The notes under the pieces are model-generated. The model saw nothing but the letters and a program-made list of their open reading frames with translations. It did not search any database and was not told where the DNA came from. This document shows, piece by piece, positions 15,893 through 25,523 of a stretch of DNA of 64,000 nucleotides (the stretch's first letter is position 1; every line of letters starts with the position of its first letter). Both the position numbers and the translations under genes were made by a program. The DNA is taken from positions 33,850 to 97,849 of the forward strand of contig NZ_JAEEGB010000012.1 of assembly GCF_016316925.1 (NCBI RefSeq), written 5' to 3'. Source of the DNA: Clostridium aciditolerans (GTDB lineage: Bacteria; Bacillota; Clostridia; Clostridiales; Clostridiaceae).

Positions 15893-17743
15893 CTACTCTT
15901 GTTCTTCTACCGAAGAATTTTCCAATGATTTATCCCCTTTTACCATCTCCATAAATTCATTTCCCATAAGTGTTTCTTTTTCTAACAACCTCTCGGATAT
16001 CTCTGTTAGCAAAGTTCTATTATCTTTAAGTAAGTTTATAACCTTCTTATGGGCCTCTTTTATTATTTTCAGTGTTTCCTCATCTATAATAGCAGCAGTT
16101 TCAGCACTGCAGTTTAACACTGGCCTTCCATCTAAATATCTATTTTGAATAGATTCAAGACCCATCAGATCAAACCTTTCTGACATTCCATACATTGTTA
16201 CCATACTTCTTGCCGTTTGTGTTGCTCTTTCTATGTCATTGGAAGCTCCTGTAGACATAGTGTTAAACTCTACTTCTTCCGCAGCTCTTCCACCTAACAT
16301 TACACATATTTGATCTATCATTTCTTCCTTTGTTATTAGGTATTTTTCTTCAGCTGGGAGCTGCATAGTATATCCTAATGCTCCCATAGTTCTTGGAACT
16401 ATTGTAATCTTATGAACTGGGTCTGTATTCTTTAAAAGTGCTGCTACTAACGCATGACCTACTTCATGGAAAGCTACTGATCTTTTTTCTTTATCAGACA
16501 ATATTCTATCCTTTTTTTCCTTACCAGCAATTATTACTTCAACAGCTTCTTCTAGGTCTTCTTGCATTACTTCTTTCCTGTTACTTTTCACCGCTCTCAA
16601 AGCAGCCTCATTAATTATGTTAGCTAAATCTGCACCTACCGCACCTGGAGTTCCTTTAGCTATAGCATTTAAATCAACACTCTCAGACATTTTAACACCC
16701 TTTGAGTGAACCTTTAGTATTTCTTCTCTACCCTTTAAATCTGGTCTGTCTGCTATTACTCTTCTGTCAAACCTACCTGGTCTTAAAAGAGCCTTATCTA
16801 ATACCTCTGGTCTGTTAGTCGCCGCTAGGATTACAACACCTTTAGATGAATCGAATCCATCCATTTCTGCCAGCAATTGATTTAAGGTTTGTTCTCTCTC
16901 ATCATTTCCAGTTATGTTACCATCCCTGCTTTTACCTATAGCATCTATTTCATCTATAAATATTATACAAGGTGCTTTCTCCTGTGCCTGTTCAAACAAA
17001 TCCCTGACTCTGGAAGCTCCCATTCCTACAAACATTTCTACAAATGCTGATCCTGATATAGAGAAAAATGGTACTTTCGCTTCTCCAGCTACTGCTTTTG
17101 CTAATAAGGTTTTTCCTGTTCCTGGAGGACCTACAAGCAGAGCTCCCTTTGGAAGCTTAGCTCCTATATCCGTATATTTCTTAGGATTATGAAGGAAGTC
17201 TACAATTTCAACCAAAGATTCCTTAGCCTCTTCTTGCCCGGCTACATCGTTAAAGTTTACGCCTGTTTCATTTTCTGCATATATCTTTGCTGTATTTTTC
17301 CCAAATGACATAACCCCACTTCCCATTTTCTTATCAAGTCTTCCAAAAAGAATTCTACCAAGAAACATAAATATTATTATTGGAAGTATCCAATTTATAA
17401 AAAAATTCTTTATTGGATTATTCTCTTGAGGGGCTCCCCCATACTGTACATGTGCTGCATCTAGTTTTTTAATTAAATCAGGATCATCAACTTTCTCAGT
17501 ATATAATATTTTGCTCTTTTCTCCTTCTTTAGTTTTAGGAGTAATAACTATTTTATCTCTTGTTATTTGCACCTCTTTGACCTTATTCTGAGAAACATAT
17601 GTCATAAAATCGCTATACTTTATATGTTGAGTTTTTACATTAACCACATAATCATTAAGAAAAAACATAATAATAGCAACCGCTATTGCATAATAAATTC
17701 CATATTTAAGTTTATTACCATCAAACTTTTTATTACCAAACAT
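15893..17743 (-). CDS. ftsH: ATP-dependent zinc metalloprotease FtsH
   Basis: A membrane-anchored AAA+ protease that degrades damaged or short-lived proteins. The 616-residue protein has two transmembrane segments (about 15-35 and 114-134), Walker A GPPGTGKT (205-212), the second-region-of-homology arginines around 306-328, and the zinc motif HEVGH at 426-430. ATG at 17741-17743 follows GGAGG by 6 nt; the frame runs seven codons further without an RBS. Clostridia often have more than one ftsH; this copy is next to helD instead of in the tilS-hpt locus, so it may be a second copy. Confidence 0.95.
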   Translation of the reverse strand: MFGNKKFDGNKLKYGIYYAIAVAIIMFFLNDYVVNVKTQHIKYSDFMTYVSQNKVKEVQITRDKIVITPKTKEGEKSKILYTEKVDDPDLIKKLDAAHVQYGGAPQENNPIKNFFINWILPIIIFMFLGRILFGRLDKKMGSGVMSFGKNTAKIYAENETGVNFNDVAGQEEAKESLVEIVDFLHNPKKYTDIGAKLPKGALLVGPPGTGKTLLAKAVAGEAKVPFFSISGSAFVEMFVGMGASRVRDLFEQAQEKAPCIIFIDEIDAIGKSRDGNITGNDEREQTLNQLLAEMDGFDSSKGVVILAATNRPEVLDKALLRPGRFDRRVIADRPDLKGREEILKVHSKGVKMSESVDLNAIAKGTPGAVGADLANIINEAALRAVKSNRKEVMQEDLEEAVEVIIAGKEKKDRILSDKEKRSVAFHEVGHALVAALLKNTDPVHKITIVPRTMGALGYTMQLPAEEKYLITKEEMIDQICVMLGGRAAEEVEFNTMSTGASNDIERATQTARSMVTMYGMSERFDLMGLESIQNRYLDGRPVLNCSAETAAIIDEETLKIIKEAHKKVINLLKDNRTLLTEISERLLEKETLMGNEFMEMVKGDKSLENSSVEEQE

Positions 17744-17859
17744 GTCGAGCCTCCATATCAACATAATTATAAATTACATAATTATATTATAACAATAAAA
17801 CTACTTTTACTAATAGTTTTTACAAATTGTTTTAAAGTAATTTTTAAATTATCTATATT

Positions 17860-19047
17860 TTATTTCTCATTCAAGTAAACTATGGCACATTCAGCAAAAA
17901 CAGCAGCGGCCTTATATATTATGTCTTCATCTATATTAAATTCTGGATTATGAAGAGGCTTAATAATTCCTTTCTTGGAGTTGTATGTACCTACCCAAAA
18001 AAATGTCCCTGGTATTTTCTCCTCAAAGCTTGAAAAATCCTCACCTATCATAGTAGGCTTATCAACTATAATTACATTTTTATGTCCTAGTAGTTTGCTG
18101 GCAGCCTTTCCTACAACTGATGTAACTTCACTATCATTTATCACTGGTGCATGATATGGAATGAATTCAAAATTATATTTAGCACCATTGGCTAAACTTA
18201 TACCTTTGATAATAGATTCCATAATATCAGGGATTTTATCTCTAACTTCATAGGTTAACGTTCTTATAGTTCCCTCCATCTCTGCTTTATCCGGTATTAC
18301 ATTATGAGCTGAGCCTGAATTAAATTTTCCTATGGTTATAACAGCAGGCTCTAATGGATCTACCTTCCTACTTATTACAGTTTGGAGGGCCATATATATC
18401 TCGCAAGCAACAGCTATTGGATCTATACATTTATGCGGCTGTCCTCCATGCCCACCTTTCCCATATATGCTTATCTTAAAGTTATCTGACGCAGCCATTA
18501 ATGGTCCAGATTTGATCCCTATTTTACCAGCTTCAATATTAGGCCAAACATGAGCTCCTATAATCGCATCTACTTTGGGATTCTCTAATACCCCACTATG
18601 TATTGTTTTTTCTGCTCCACCTTCCTTCTCTTCTGCAGGCTGAAACAAGAACTTTACATTTCCTTTTATTTTATCCTTAAGCTCAGACAAAATTGCAGCA
18701 GCACCAATAAGCCATGCAACATGAGCATCATGCCCGCAGGCATGCATTAAGTTAGGGTATTCAGATTTATATTTAATATTATTTTCTTCTGCAATTTTTA
18801 AACAATCCATATCTGCTCTTAAAAGTATGGTTTTACCTGGGTATTTGCCTCTAAGTAGACCAACGACACCTGTAACTCCAACATTTCTTTGGACCTCTAT
18901 ACCGTACTGTTCCAGCATCTCTGCTATTATTTTTGCAGTTCTAGTTTCATGTAATCCTATTTCGGGATGGGCGTGTATATCTCTCCTTATAGCTATAAGT
19001 TTATCTTTTACCGCTTCTGCCTTCTTTAAAATTATACTTTCATACAC
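17860..19047 (-). CDS. M20 family amidohydrolase (N-acyl-amino-acid/hippurate hydrolase type)
   Basis: A cytoplasmic metal-dependent deacylase. The 395-residue protein has the M20D signatures RADMD, HACGHDAH and GEDFSSF, which supply metal ligands, and a dimerisation domain in the middle (about 180-290). Family members remove acyl groups from amino acids, hippurate, indole-amino acids or N-acetyl-diaminopimelate; substrate cannot be chosen from sequence. Start ATG at 19047 has GAGGTG upstream. It lies between ftsH and proS but has its own upstream spacer of about 200 bp. Confidence 0.88.
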   Translation of the reverse strand: MYESIILKKAEAVKDKLIAIRRDIHAHPEIGLHETRTAKIIAEMLEQYGIEVQRNVGVTGVVGLLRGKYPGKTILLRADMDCLKIAEENNIKYKSEYPNLMHACGHDAHVAWLIGAAAILSELKDKIKGNVKFLFQPAEEKEGGAEKTIHSGVLENPKVDAIIGAHVWPNIEAGKIGIKSGPLMAASDNFKISIYGKGGHGGQPHKCIDPIAVACEIYMALQTVISRKVDPLEPAVITIGKFNSGSAHNVIPDKAEMEGTIRTLTYEVRDKIPDIMESIIKGISLANGAKYNFEFIPYHAPVINDSEVTSVVGKAASKLLGHKNVIIVDKPTMIGEDFSSFEEKIPGTFFWVGTYNSKKGIIKPLHNPEFNIDEDIIYKAAAVFAECAIVYLNEK

Positions 19048-19174
19048 AGAGATTCACCTCTTTTATTCTAAAATCTTTATTAAAGTATACTATCTAGCTA
19101 ATTAAAAATAAAGTCAAACTTAATCTATATAGTAATTATTGCTTAAAGCTTCAATAACTTAAATTAACTTTTAA

Positions 19175-19215
19175 TGAATAAAGAATGAGGCTAGTATCTC
19201 CTCATTCTTTATTCA
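19175..19215 (-). terminator. Terminator of proS
   Basis: TGAATAAAGAATGAGG and CCTCATTCTTTATTCA form a perfect 16-bp stem with a 9-nt loop, 39 bp past the proS stop. Confidence 0.75.
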
Positions 19216-19253
19216 TCAAAAATCTACTTTTTATAATTATAACAACTTTATTT

Positions 19254-20690
19254 TTAATATGCTCTTCCCCAGTAAACTAAATGTTTAGCTTTTTTGCCAC
19301 AGCATACACATGTGTCTGAAACAACCTCTTGTTCAAATGGCATACAACGAGATGTAGCTCCAGTTACCTCTCTTATCTTATCTTCGCAAGCTCTATCTCC
19401 ACACCACATTGCCTTAATAAATCCTGGTTTATTTTCAATGATATCTTCAAATTCTTCCATAGTTGTTGCTACATAAGTTTTTTCATCTCTAGTTCTTGTA
19501 ACTTCTTCTAGCATTGAATTATGAATAATATCTAACATCTCTTGAACCTTTGTTTCAATTTCATCCAATGAAACAATTATTTTTTCTCTGTTGTCTCTTC
19601 TTACTAACACAGCTTGATTTTTCTCTATATCCTTTGGACCAATTTCTATTCTTAGTGGAATACCCTTCATTTCATATTCACTATACTTCCAACCTGGCAT
19701 CTTATCACTGTCATCAAGCTTAACCCTTACAACCTTAGCTAATCTTTCCTTTAATTCTTTTGCCTTTTCAAGTACTCCTTCTTTATGCTGAGCAACAGGA
19801 ATAATTACCGCTTGAGTTGGTGCAATTCTTGGTGGCAATTTTAAACCACTATCATCACCATGAACCATTATTATTGCTCCAATTAATCTTGTAGTTACTG
19901 CCCATGTAGTATAGTGTGGGTACTCTAGTTTTCCATTTCTATCTGAGAACTGAATTGCAAATGCCTTTGAGAAATTTTGACCAAGATAGTGTGAAGTACC
20001 TGCTTGTAGTGCTTTTCCATCATGCATTAAGCTTTCAATCGTATATGTGTCATCTGCACCAGCAAATTTCTCTTTTTCCGTCTTTTTACCCATGACTACT
20101 GGCATTGCTAACATATCTTCACATAATCTAGAATACATGTTTAATATTTTAAGTGTATGACCTTCTGCTTCTTCTTTAGTCTCATGGATTGTATGACCTT
20201 CTTGCCATAAGAATTCAGTTGTTCTTAAGAAAGGTCTAGTTGTCTTTTCCCATCTTACAACTGAACACCATTGGTTGTATAGCTTTGGTAAATCCTTATA
20301 AGATTGAACAATCTTAGCATAGTGTTCACAGAATAATGTTTCTGATGTTGGACGAACACATAATCTTTCAGCTAACTCGTCATCTCCACCATGAGTTACC
20401 CATGCAACCTCAGGTGCAAATCCTTCAACGTGATCTTTTTCTTTTTGTAATAGGTTTTCTGGTATGAACATTGGCATAGAAACATTTTCATGTCCATACT
20501 CTTTAAGTTTTGCATCTACATATTTCTGTATGTTCTCCCAAATTGCATAACCATTAGGACGAATGATCATACATCCTTTAATGCTTGAGTAATCGGCAAG
20601 CTCTGCTTTTTTAACAATGTCTGTGTACCATTGTGCAAAATCAACATCCATAGGTGTTATTTGTTCTACTAATTTCTTTCCATTATCCAT
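19254..20690 (-). CDS. proS: Prolyl-tRNA synthetase, short archaeal/eukaryote-like type
   Basis: It attaches proline to tRNA-Pro. The 478-residue protein is of the short type without an editing insertion. It carries the class II motifs (motif 2 around [20 protein letters not shown]) and an anticodon-binding domain. The C-terminal domain ends in a tyrosine (WGRAY) and is cysteine-rich (CVCCGKK), as in the archaeal-like form. ATG 20690 has GGAGGA 7 nt upstream; the open extension lies in the leader. It is a single-gene unit with its own T-box leader. Confidence 0.96.
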   Translation of the reverse strand: MDNGKKLVEQITPMDVDFAQWYTDIVKKAELADYSSIKGCMIIRPNGYAIWENIQKYVDAKLKEYGHENVSMPMFIPENLLQKEKDHVEGFAPEVAWVTHGGDDELAERLCVRPTSETLFCEHYAKIVQSYKDLPKLYNQWCSVVRWEKTTRPFLRTTEFLWQEGHTIHETKEEAEGHTLKILNMYSRLCEDMLAMPVVMGKKTEKEKFAGADDTYTIESLMHDGKALQAGTSHYLGQNFSKAFAIQFSDRNGKLEYPHYTTWAVTTRLIGAIIMVHGDDSGLKLPPRIAPTQAVIIPVAQHKEGVLEKAKELKERLAKVVRVKLDDSDKMPGWKYSEYEMKGIPLRIEIGPKDIEKNQAVLVRRDNREKIIVSLDEIETKVQEMLDIIHNSMLEEVTRTRDEKTYVATTMEEFEDIIENKPGFIKAMWCGDRACEDKIREVTGATSRCMPFEQEVVSDTCVCCGKKAKHLVYWGRAY

Positions 20691-20810
20691 TTGAATACTC
20701 CTCCAATAATTTTTGAGTTTAATTAGAATTTGATACTTAAAACAATCATCAACTGATATTATTACCAACATTGCGCAATTTAGTAATAAAAGGTAATTAA
20801 ATGCAATATA

Positions 20811-21045
20811 AAAAGCCCCTAATCCCAAATAGGGACCGAGGCTGTATCGGCGGTACCACCCTTATTAATATACTTGCAAAAATATATTCACTCTTAATTT
20901 TTTAACGGAAATTAGCCGCTGTATCCTACTACTATTTCAGTACAGAACTCCGAGGTAGGTTCAAAATGGCTTTTTGGAAATCTCTCACCTTACATTCCCT
21001 CTCTTTAAAAAAGCTTAAATTTCTACTAATCCTCTTCCTTATTTT
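20811..21045 (-). promoter_or_regulatory. T-box leader of proS, proline specifier
   Basis: On the minus strand the leader contains the T-box AAGGGTGGTACCGCC (20849-20863), followed by a hairpin rich in GGGGCT/AGCCCC-type pairs and a T-run at 20811-20835. A stem I region upstream contains GAACCTAC, where CCT followed by A fits a proline specifier codon. Uncharged tRNA-Pro should promote antitermination and raise ProRS expression. Confidence 0.9.
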
Positions 21046-21060
21046 TGTAATATTGAAATT

Positions 21061-21326
21061 TTTTAAATTTATTTTATATGATAAGACATAAATGTAAAAT
21101 TGTCAATAGATTATCAAACTAAAATTTTAATATTTACGTACAATTTTTTTACACAGTCTTGATTATGTAATTATCTATAGTTACCCATTAAGTAATCTCC
21201 TTATTTTTTAGTTCCTCTATCATAATATTGCAAATGAAATATTATGTTACATATTCTTTATGAAACGAACATTTTAATACTTATTTCATATTATAATATA
21301 GATTAAAAATATAAAGGAGAAAGTCA
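21061..21326. other. AT-rich intergenic spacer between T-box leader and DUF4397 gene
   Basis: Divergent promoter region. TATAAT-like sequences occur near 21290-21300 before the DUF4397 gene. I see no repeat, hairpin or reading frame of note. Confidence 0.4.
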
Positions 21327-21968
21327 ATGTTTTATTGTCCATCAGCAGATATGACAGATTATTACTACAGAGCTAATCAAATAAATTCTTATATTAGAAT
21401 ATTCAATGCCTCTCCCAATTCCCCAGCTCTAGACATTTATGCCAACGGAAATCTTATAGTAACGAATCTTGCTTACAAGGAATTTTCACAATATATTCCT
21501 GTTCCTCCTGGTAACTATAATATTAAAGTTTATCCTTCAGGACAAACTACGAATCCTGTTATAGATAGTAATATAAATATTCCTGCAAATACTGTATTTA
21601 ATATAGCCATAATAGGAACTTTTCCTAACATTAGTTTATATACCATACAGGAACCAACCACTGCTCAAAATTTTGGAAGAGCTTGTATAAGATTTATTAA
21701 TCTTTCTCCAAATTCACCAGCTGTCGATATAAAGTTATCTGATGGTACAAAAGTATTCAGAAATGTGGGTTATAAAGGCATTACAGATTACGCTTGTATT
21801 CCTCCAGGAACATATACCTTCATAATCACTCTTACTGATACTGAAGATATAGTATTAACCGTTTCTAATGTTAATCTAGAGCCTAATACTTACTATACTA
21901 TCTATACAGTTGGTCTAACTGGAAAGTCTCCGGCTTTAGAAGCTATAGTGGCACCAGAACCAAGATAA
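21327..21968 (+). CDS. Protein with two DUF4397 repeats
   Basis: A 213-residue protein made of two tandem beta-rich DUF4397 repeats (about 20-110 and 125-205). The matching motifs are YIRIFNASPNSPALDIYANG and CIRFINLSPNSPAVDIKLSD, followed by PPGNYNIKVYP and PPGTYTFIITL. There is no signal peptide or membrane segment, although many family members are exported or cell-surface. Start ATG follows AAAGGAGAA. It is one of few plus-strand genes and is monocistronic with its own terminator. Function is unknown; in clostridia such proteins are sometimes spore- or surface-associated, which is not shown here. Confidence 0.85.
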   Translation: MFYCPSADMTDYYYRANQINSYIRIFNASPNSPALDIYANGNLIVTNLAYKEFSQYIPVPPGNYNIKVYPSGQTTNPVIDSNINIPANTVFNIAIIGTFPNISLYTIQEPTTAQNFGRACIRFINLSPNSPAVDIKLSDGTKVFRNVGYKGITDYACIPPGTYTFIITLTDTEDIVLTVSNVNLEPNTYYTIYTVGLTGKSPALEAIVAPEPR

Positions 21969-21973
21969 TACAA

Positions 21974-22011
21974 TGAAGCGAAGGTATTTTTTTATGTTAC
22001 CTTCGCTTTCA
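21974..22011 (+). terminator. Terminator of the DUF4397 gene
   Basis: TGAAGCGAAGGTA and TACCTTCGCTTTCA form a perfect stem separated by a T-rich loop, 5 bp after the stop codon. Confidence 0.8.
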
Positions 22012-22261
22012 TTATACTTATTTGTTAGCTGCTATATTCTAACTAGCTTGGGTCGTTGGCTATAATTTCCGCTCTAGCTTAATTACTGTTTCAACGTGCC
22101 TTGAGTGTATAAAAGTGATATAATTTATTAAGAACGATTATTAATTATAATAAAATATTTGTACAGAAAGATATATTTTTCAAAGATAAGTGACGATAGA
22201 AATCAAGATGTTGAAATATTGTTTTCTGATGATAATAATATTGAAAATAGGAGGTAAACGA

Positions 22262-22969
22262 ATGAAAAAAATATTTAGCAAAAGGAATTTTATAAAATTT
22301 GTTTTTGTAACAATGATATTATCCTCTGTTTTTGTAACAATCAGAATGATTATGGCACCGACAGTTGCATCCTTTTATAATCCCGATGTAAGAGTAAAGA
22401 GCGATTACTTTTTGATGCTTTTGCAGTGTATACTCGGCACATTTGCAATGCTGCTTCCGGGCTTTACAGAAAAACGTTTAAAAGTAAACATACCAACAAA
22501 TATGATATTTGTTTATTCTGCATTTCTTTACTGTGCAATTTATTTGGGAGAGGTAAAGAACTTTTACTACAGAATTCCCAACTGGGATATGATTTTACAT
22601 ACATTCAGTGGTGCTATGATAGGTGCACTAGGATTTACCGTAATAAGTTTTCTGAACAAAACCGAAAAAGTCCCGATTTATCTTACACCTGTATTTGTCG
22701 CATTTTTCTCCTTTTGCTTTGCTGTAACTGTTGGTGTCGTTTGGGAGTTTTATGAGTATGCTGCAGACGGATTATTGGGAACCAATATGCAGAAATTCGG
22801 AACGGAGAACGGAACCTTGTTCGTAGGGCACTATGCGCTTTCAGATACAATGGCGGATTTGTTGGTAGACTGTATTGGTGCATTTGCAATGTCTGTAATA
22901 GGTTATATCTCTATTAAGTACGATAAAAACTGGCATGAAAAATTAATGTTCAAGCGCAAGATTAATTAG
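22262..22969 (+). CDS. YjdF/DUF2238-like polytopic membrane protein
   Basis: A 235-residue integral membrane protein with about six hydrophobic helices and the recognisable segments NWDMILHTFSGAMIGALGF and WEFYEYAADGLLGTNMQ typical of the YjdF/DUF2238 family, whose role is unknown. ATG at 22262 is chosen because AGGAGG lies 7 nt upstream; the frame is open 24 codons further without an RBS. Its bases are noticeably richer in G and C than its neighbours (for example around 22780-22860), and a small inverted-repeat element follows, so horizontal acquisition is plausible. Confidence 0.75.
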   Translation: MKKIFSKRNFIKFVFVTMILSSVFVTIRMIMAPTVASFYNPDVRVKSDYFLMLLQCILGTFAMLLPGFTEKRLKVNIPTNMIFVYSAFLYCAIYLGEVKNFYYRIPNWDMILHTFSGAMIGALGFTVISFLNKTEKVPIYLTPVFVAFFSFCFAVTVGVVWEFYEYAADGLLGTNMQKFGTENGTLFVGHYALSDTMADLLVDCIGAFAMSVIGYISIKYDKNWHEKLMFKRKIN

Positions 22970-22995
22970 GCTAGATAAATATCAATCCCTATATT

Positions 22996-23113
22996 GCGGT
23001 GTCATATAGAGGTTGTAAAATATTTTATGTAAACTTATCACCTCCTTCTATGGTAGAATACTAAAATCATAGAAGGAGTTACTATACCTTTGACAACATT
23101 TTGAGGACACCGC
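22996..23113. mobile_element. 118-bp MITE-like sequence with inverted ends
   Basis: The ends GCGGTGTC and GACACCGC are perfect 8-bp inverted repeats, extended by imperfect pairing (AGAGGTTGTAAAAT versus TTTGACAACATTTTGAGG). The centre is another palindrome, CTCCTTCTATG/CATAGAAGGAG. No transposase is encoded. It looks like a non-autonomous derivative of an insertion sequence. No clear target duplication is visible. Confidence 0.55.
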
Positions 23114-23230
23114 CAAAAATTATTATAACAACTTCTAAATCGAAATTATTCTACTCTTTTAAAGTAAAATAGTACATAATCAGCTATTATTTTTACCCAG
23201 CGATTTACCGAATTACTTAAAGTAACAGAC

Positions 23231-23263
23231 AAAAAAATCCCCCCAAACCATCAGTCTGAGGGA
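23231..23263 (-). terminator. Terminator of the rRNA methyltransferase gene
   Basis: On the minus strand TCCCTC pairs with the G-run GGGGGGA, followed by seven T residues, 55 bp past the stop of the methyltransferase gene. Confidence 0.6.
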
Positions 23264-23318
23264 ATATAAAACACACTTCATTATTTACTTAAAAACTTTC
23301 AAACCCTTTGATATCAGC

Positions 23319-24737
23319 TTATTTTTTCTCTATCAACGCCACGCACTCGACATGAGCAGTTTGCGGAAACATATCTACCGGTTGAACTTCTACAGTTTTG
23401 TAATTTAAATCATTTAATATTCCTAAATCTCTAGCTAGTGTTCCTGGGTCACAGGATACATATACTATTCTCTTTGGCTGCATTTTAGCTATCGCATCTA
23501 AAAGTACTTTTTCACAGCCTTTTCTTGGAGGGTCTACAACCACTACATCTGCTTTTATACCTTTTTCTATTAGTTCAGGAATAACTTTTTCAGATTGTCC
23601 TACAATAAAATCTACATTACTAACCTTATTTTGTTTGGCATTTTCTATAGCATTTTCTATAGCCTCAGGAACTATTTCAACTCCATAAACTTTCTTGGCA
23701 TTCTGTGATAAAAATAAAGAAATTGTCCCGGTTCCACAGTAAGCATCAAATACAGTTTCATTACCTGTTAAGCTTGCATATTCTAAAGCTTTGTTATAAA
23801 GCACTTCAGTTTGTATTGGATTTACCTGAAAGAAAGAAAGCGGAGATATATTAAACTTGAAGTCTCCAATATAATCGCTTATAGTATCATTTCCCCATAA
23901 GGTTTCACAATGCGGTCCTAGAATAACATTTGTTTTTTTATCATTTACATTCTGTATAATGCTCTTTATATCTATAATATTTTCTGTAATTGATTTTATA
24001 AGAGCATCTGCATGTGGAATATCTTTAGTTTTGGTTACTATTACAACCATGGTTTCCTTTGTCTTAAAAGCTTTTCTTATCATTATATGTCTTATAATTC
24101 CACTATGCATTTCCTCATTATAAGTTTCTATATTGTATTTTTTAATCCAAGTTTTAACTAACTTAACTATCCTATCAGCAGTTTCATCTTGAATATTGCA
24201 TGTATCCATATGGATTATCTCATGACTTCTAGGTGCATAAAATCCTATTACAATATCACTTTCTTTTTTACCAACAGGCAGCTGTACCTTATTTCTATAT
24301 CTATAAGGATTGTTCATGCCTATTGTATTATGTATAACTATACCATTATCTTCTTTTTCTTTGCCCTCTTCTACGACATGCAGCTTACCTATCCTCTCTA
24401 TGCAGTCCTTTACCCTATTTGTCTTAAACTTTAACTGTGCATTATAAGAATAATGCTGAAGCTGACATCCACCACACCTTTTGTAAGTATTACAAATAGG
24501 CTCTACTCTATCTTTTGATGATTCAACAACTTCTAAAAGTTTTCCGATTGCAAAGTTTTTATTTATTTTTATTATTTTTATCTTAACCTTTTCCTTTAAC
24601 AAAGCACCATTAATAAATACTGTAAAATCATTGATCTTTCCTACGCCTTCACCTTCATAACCCATGCCAGTTATATCTAATATATATTCTTTGTTTTTTT
24701 CTATCGGAATAGTTTTACTCATACTTTCACCCGCCAT
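23319..24737 (-). CDS. rlmD: 23S rRNA (uracil-5-)-methyltransferase (RlmD/RlmCD/RumA family)
   Basis: A SAM-dependent enzyme that makes 5-methyluridine in 23S rRNA. The 472-residue protein has an N-terminal TRAM domain (about 10-70), an iron-sulfur cluster motif [11 protein letters not shown] (with a further cysteine before it), the SAM-binding [12 protein letters not shown], and the catalytic cysteine in [13 protein letters not shown]. An alternative ATG five codons in (24722) has a closer GGGTGA and may be the real start. It is monocistronic. The exact position modified cannot be told from sequence. Confidence 0.88.
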   Translation of the reverse strand: MAGESMSKTIPIEKNKEYILDITGMGYEGEGVGKINDFTVFINGALLKEKVKIKIIKINKNFAIGKLLEVVESSKDRVEPICNTYKRCGGCQLQHYSYNAQLKFKTNRVKDCIERIGKLHVVEEGKEKEDNGIVIHNTIGMNNPYRYRNKVQLPVGKKESDIVIGFYAPRSHEIIHMDTCNIQDETADRIVKLVKTWIKKYNIETYNEEMHSGIIRHIMIRKAFKTKETMVVIVTKTKDIPHADALIKSITENIIDIKSIIQNVNDKKTNVILGPHCETLWGNDTISDYIGDFKFNISPLSFFQVNPIQTEVLYNKALEYASLTGNETVFDAYCGTGTISLFLSQNAKKVYGVEIVPEAIENAIENAKQNKVSNVDFIVGQSEKVIPELIEKGIKADVVVVDPPRKGCEKVLLDAIAKMQPKRIVYVSCDPGTLARDLGILNDLNYKTVEVQPVDMFPQTAHVECVALIEKK

Positions 24738-24822
24738 ATTATAGTTTTACCTCATTAAAATCTTACTTCAATATTCTACATTTTCCTGATTGTTTTGTCC
24801 ATCAAAACCTATACTGCAAAAA

Positions 24823-24845
24823 AATAAGCGGCAAATCCGCTTATT
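24823..24845 (-). terminator. Terminator of the DUF1540 gene
   Basis: AATAAGCGG and CCGCTTATT form a perfect 9-bp stem with a 5-nt loop, overlapping the stop of the DUF1540 gene, with a T-run on the minus strand. Confidence 0.8.
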
Positions 24846-25209
24846 GGTTGTACTCTTTAAAGGTTTCACATTGAGTACGTTCACTTGAGTGTGCCTCTTG
24901 CCCATTTATCTGAACAAAATCTGCACTACATAATTTATTAACGTTATATATACAATTTTCTGCTTCACAAGCAATTTTTGGGCTTATTTCTACTGATTCT
25001 CCACTAAATAATTGAGTAAATTCTCCAGATAAATTTCTATTAGTAAAGTGAGATGTCGAATATATATCACCTTTTTCCAAAAAAGTATCACAATCTGTTT
25101 CTGGACTTGAATGTGCTGAGCTGCCATTTACATGAATACTTGCTGCTACACAAAACTTATTTACATTATTTGCACAACGTTCTGCACTACATCTTAGCTT
25201 TCCACTCAT
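24841..25209 (-). CDS. Cysteine-rich protein with two DUF1540 domains
   Basis: A 122-residue protein with two copies of the short DUF1540 motif. Copy one starts LRCSAERCANNVNKFCVAASI and copy two IACEAENCIYNVNKLCSADFV (compare the shared NNVNK/YNVNK and C-spacing). Each ends in HSSPETDCDTF or HSSERTQCETF. The four cysteines per repeat suggest metal binding, probably zinc. A strong AGGAGG precedes the ATG. The family is common in clostridia and function is unknown. It is monocistronic with its own terminator. Confidence 0.85.
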   Translation of the reverse strand: MSGKLRCSAERCANNVNKFCVAASIHVNGSSAHSSPETDCDTFLEKGDIYSTSHFTNRNLSGEFTQLFSGESVEISPKIACEAENCIYNVNKLCSADFVQINGQEAHSSERTQCETFKEYNQ

Positions 25210-25300
25210 GATAATTCCTCCTATCCAAAACTACATAAATATAGTTTCTTTTCTTTGAGAAATTTTATACTTTATAAGTGTAAAATTTAATATAAAAAAA

Positions 25301-25320
25301 ATGCACCTTTTAAAAGGTGC
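25301..25320 (-). terminator. Hairpin with T-run upstream of the DUF1540 gene
   Basis: GCACCTTTTAAAAGGTGC is a perfect 18-bp palindrome followed on the minus strand by eight T residues. It lies between the pyk terminator and the DUF1540 start, and may be a second stop for pyk read-through or an attenuator for the DUF1540 gene. Confidence 0.65.
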
Positions 25321-25484
25321 TAAGTTAATATAGAATCAGTTGTCTCTTGTTTTCTCATCACATTAGTTTAACCACATATTTTTTTATTATACATTATTTT
25401 TACATAAATCTTCAATGGGAAAATAAAAAATATGATATTTTTTTCATTTTTATAAGCGTAATTTAAATAGTGGCAAATATAATA

Positions 25485-25520
25485 AACAGGTTGTTGGCTT
25501 TATGTGCTCAACAACCTGTT
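25485..25520 (-). terminator. Terminator of pfkA-pyk
   Basis: AACAGGTTGTTG and CAACAACCTGTT form a perfect 12-bp stem with a 12-nt loop just past the pyk stop, followed by a T-rich tract on the minus strand. The rest of 25321-25484 is AT-rich with no further feature seen. Confidence 0.75.
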
Positions 25521-25523
25521 ATA

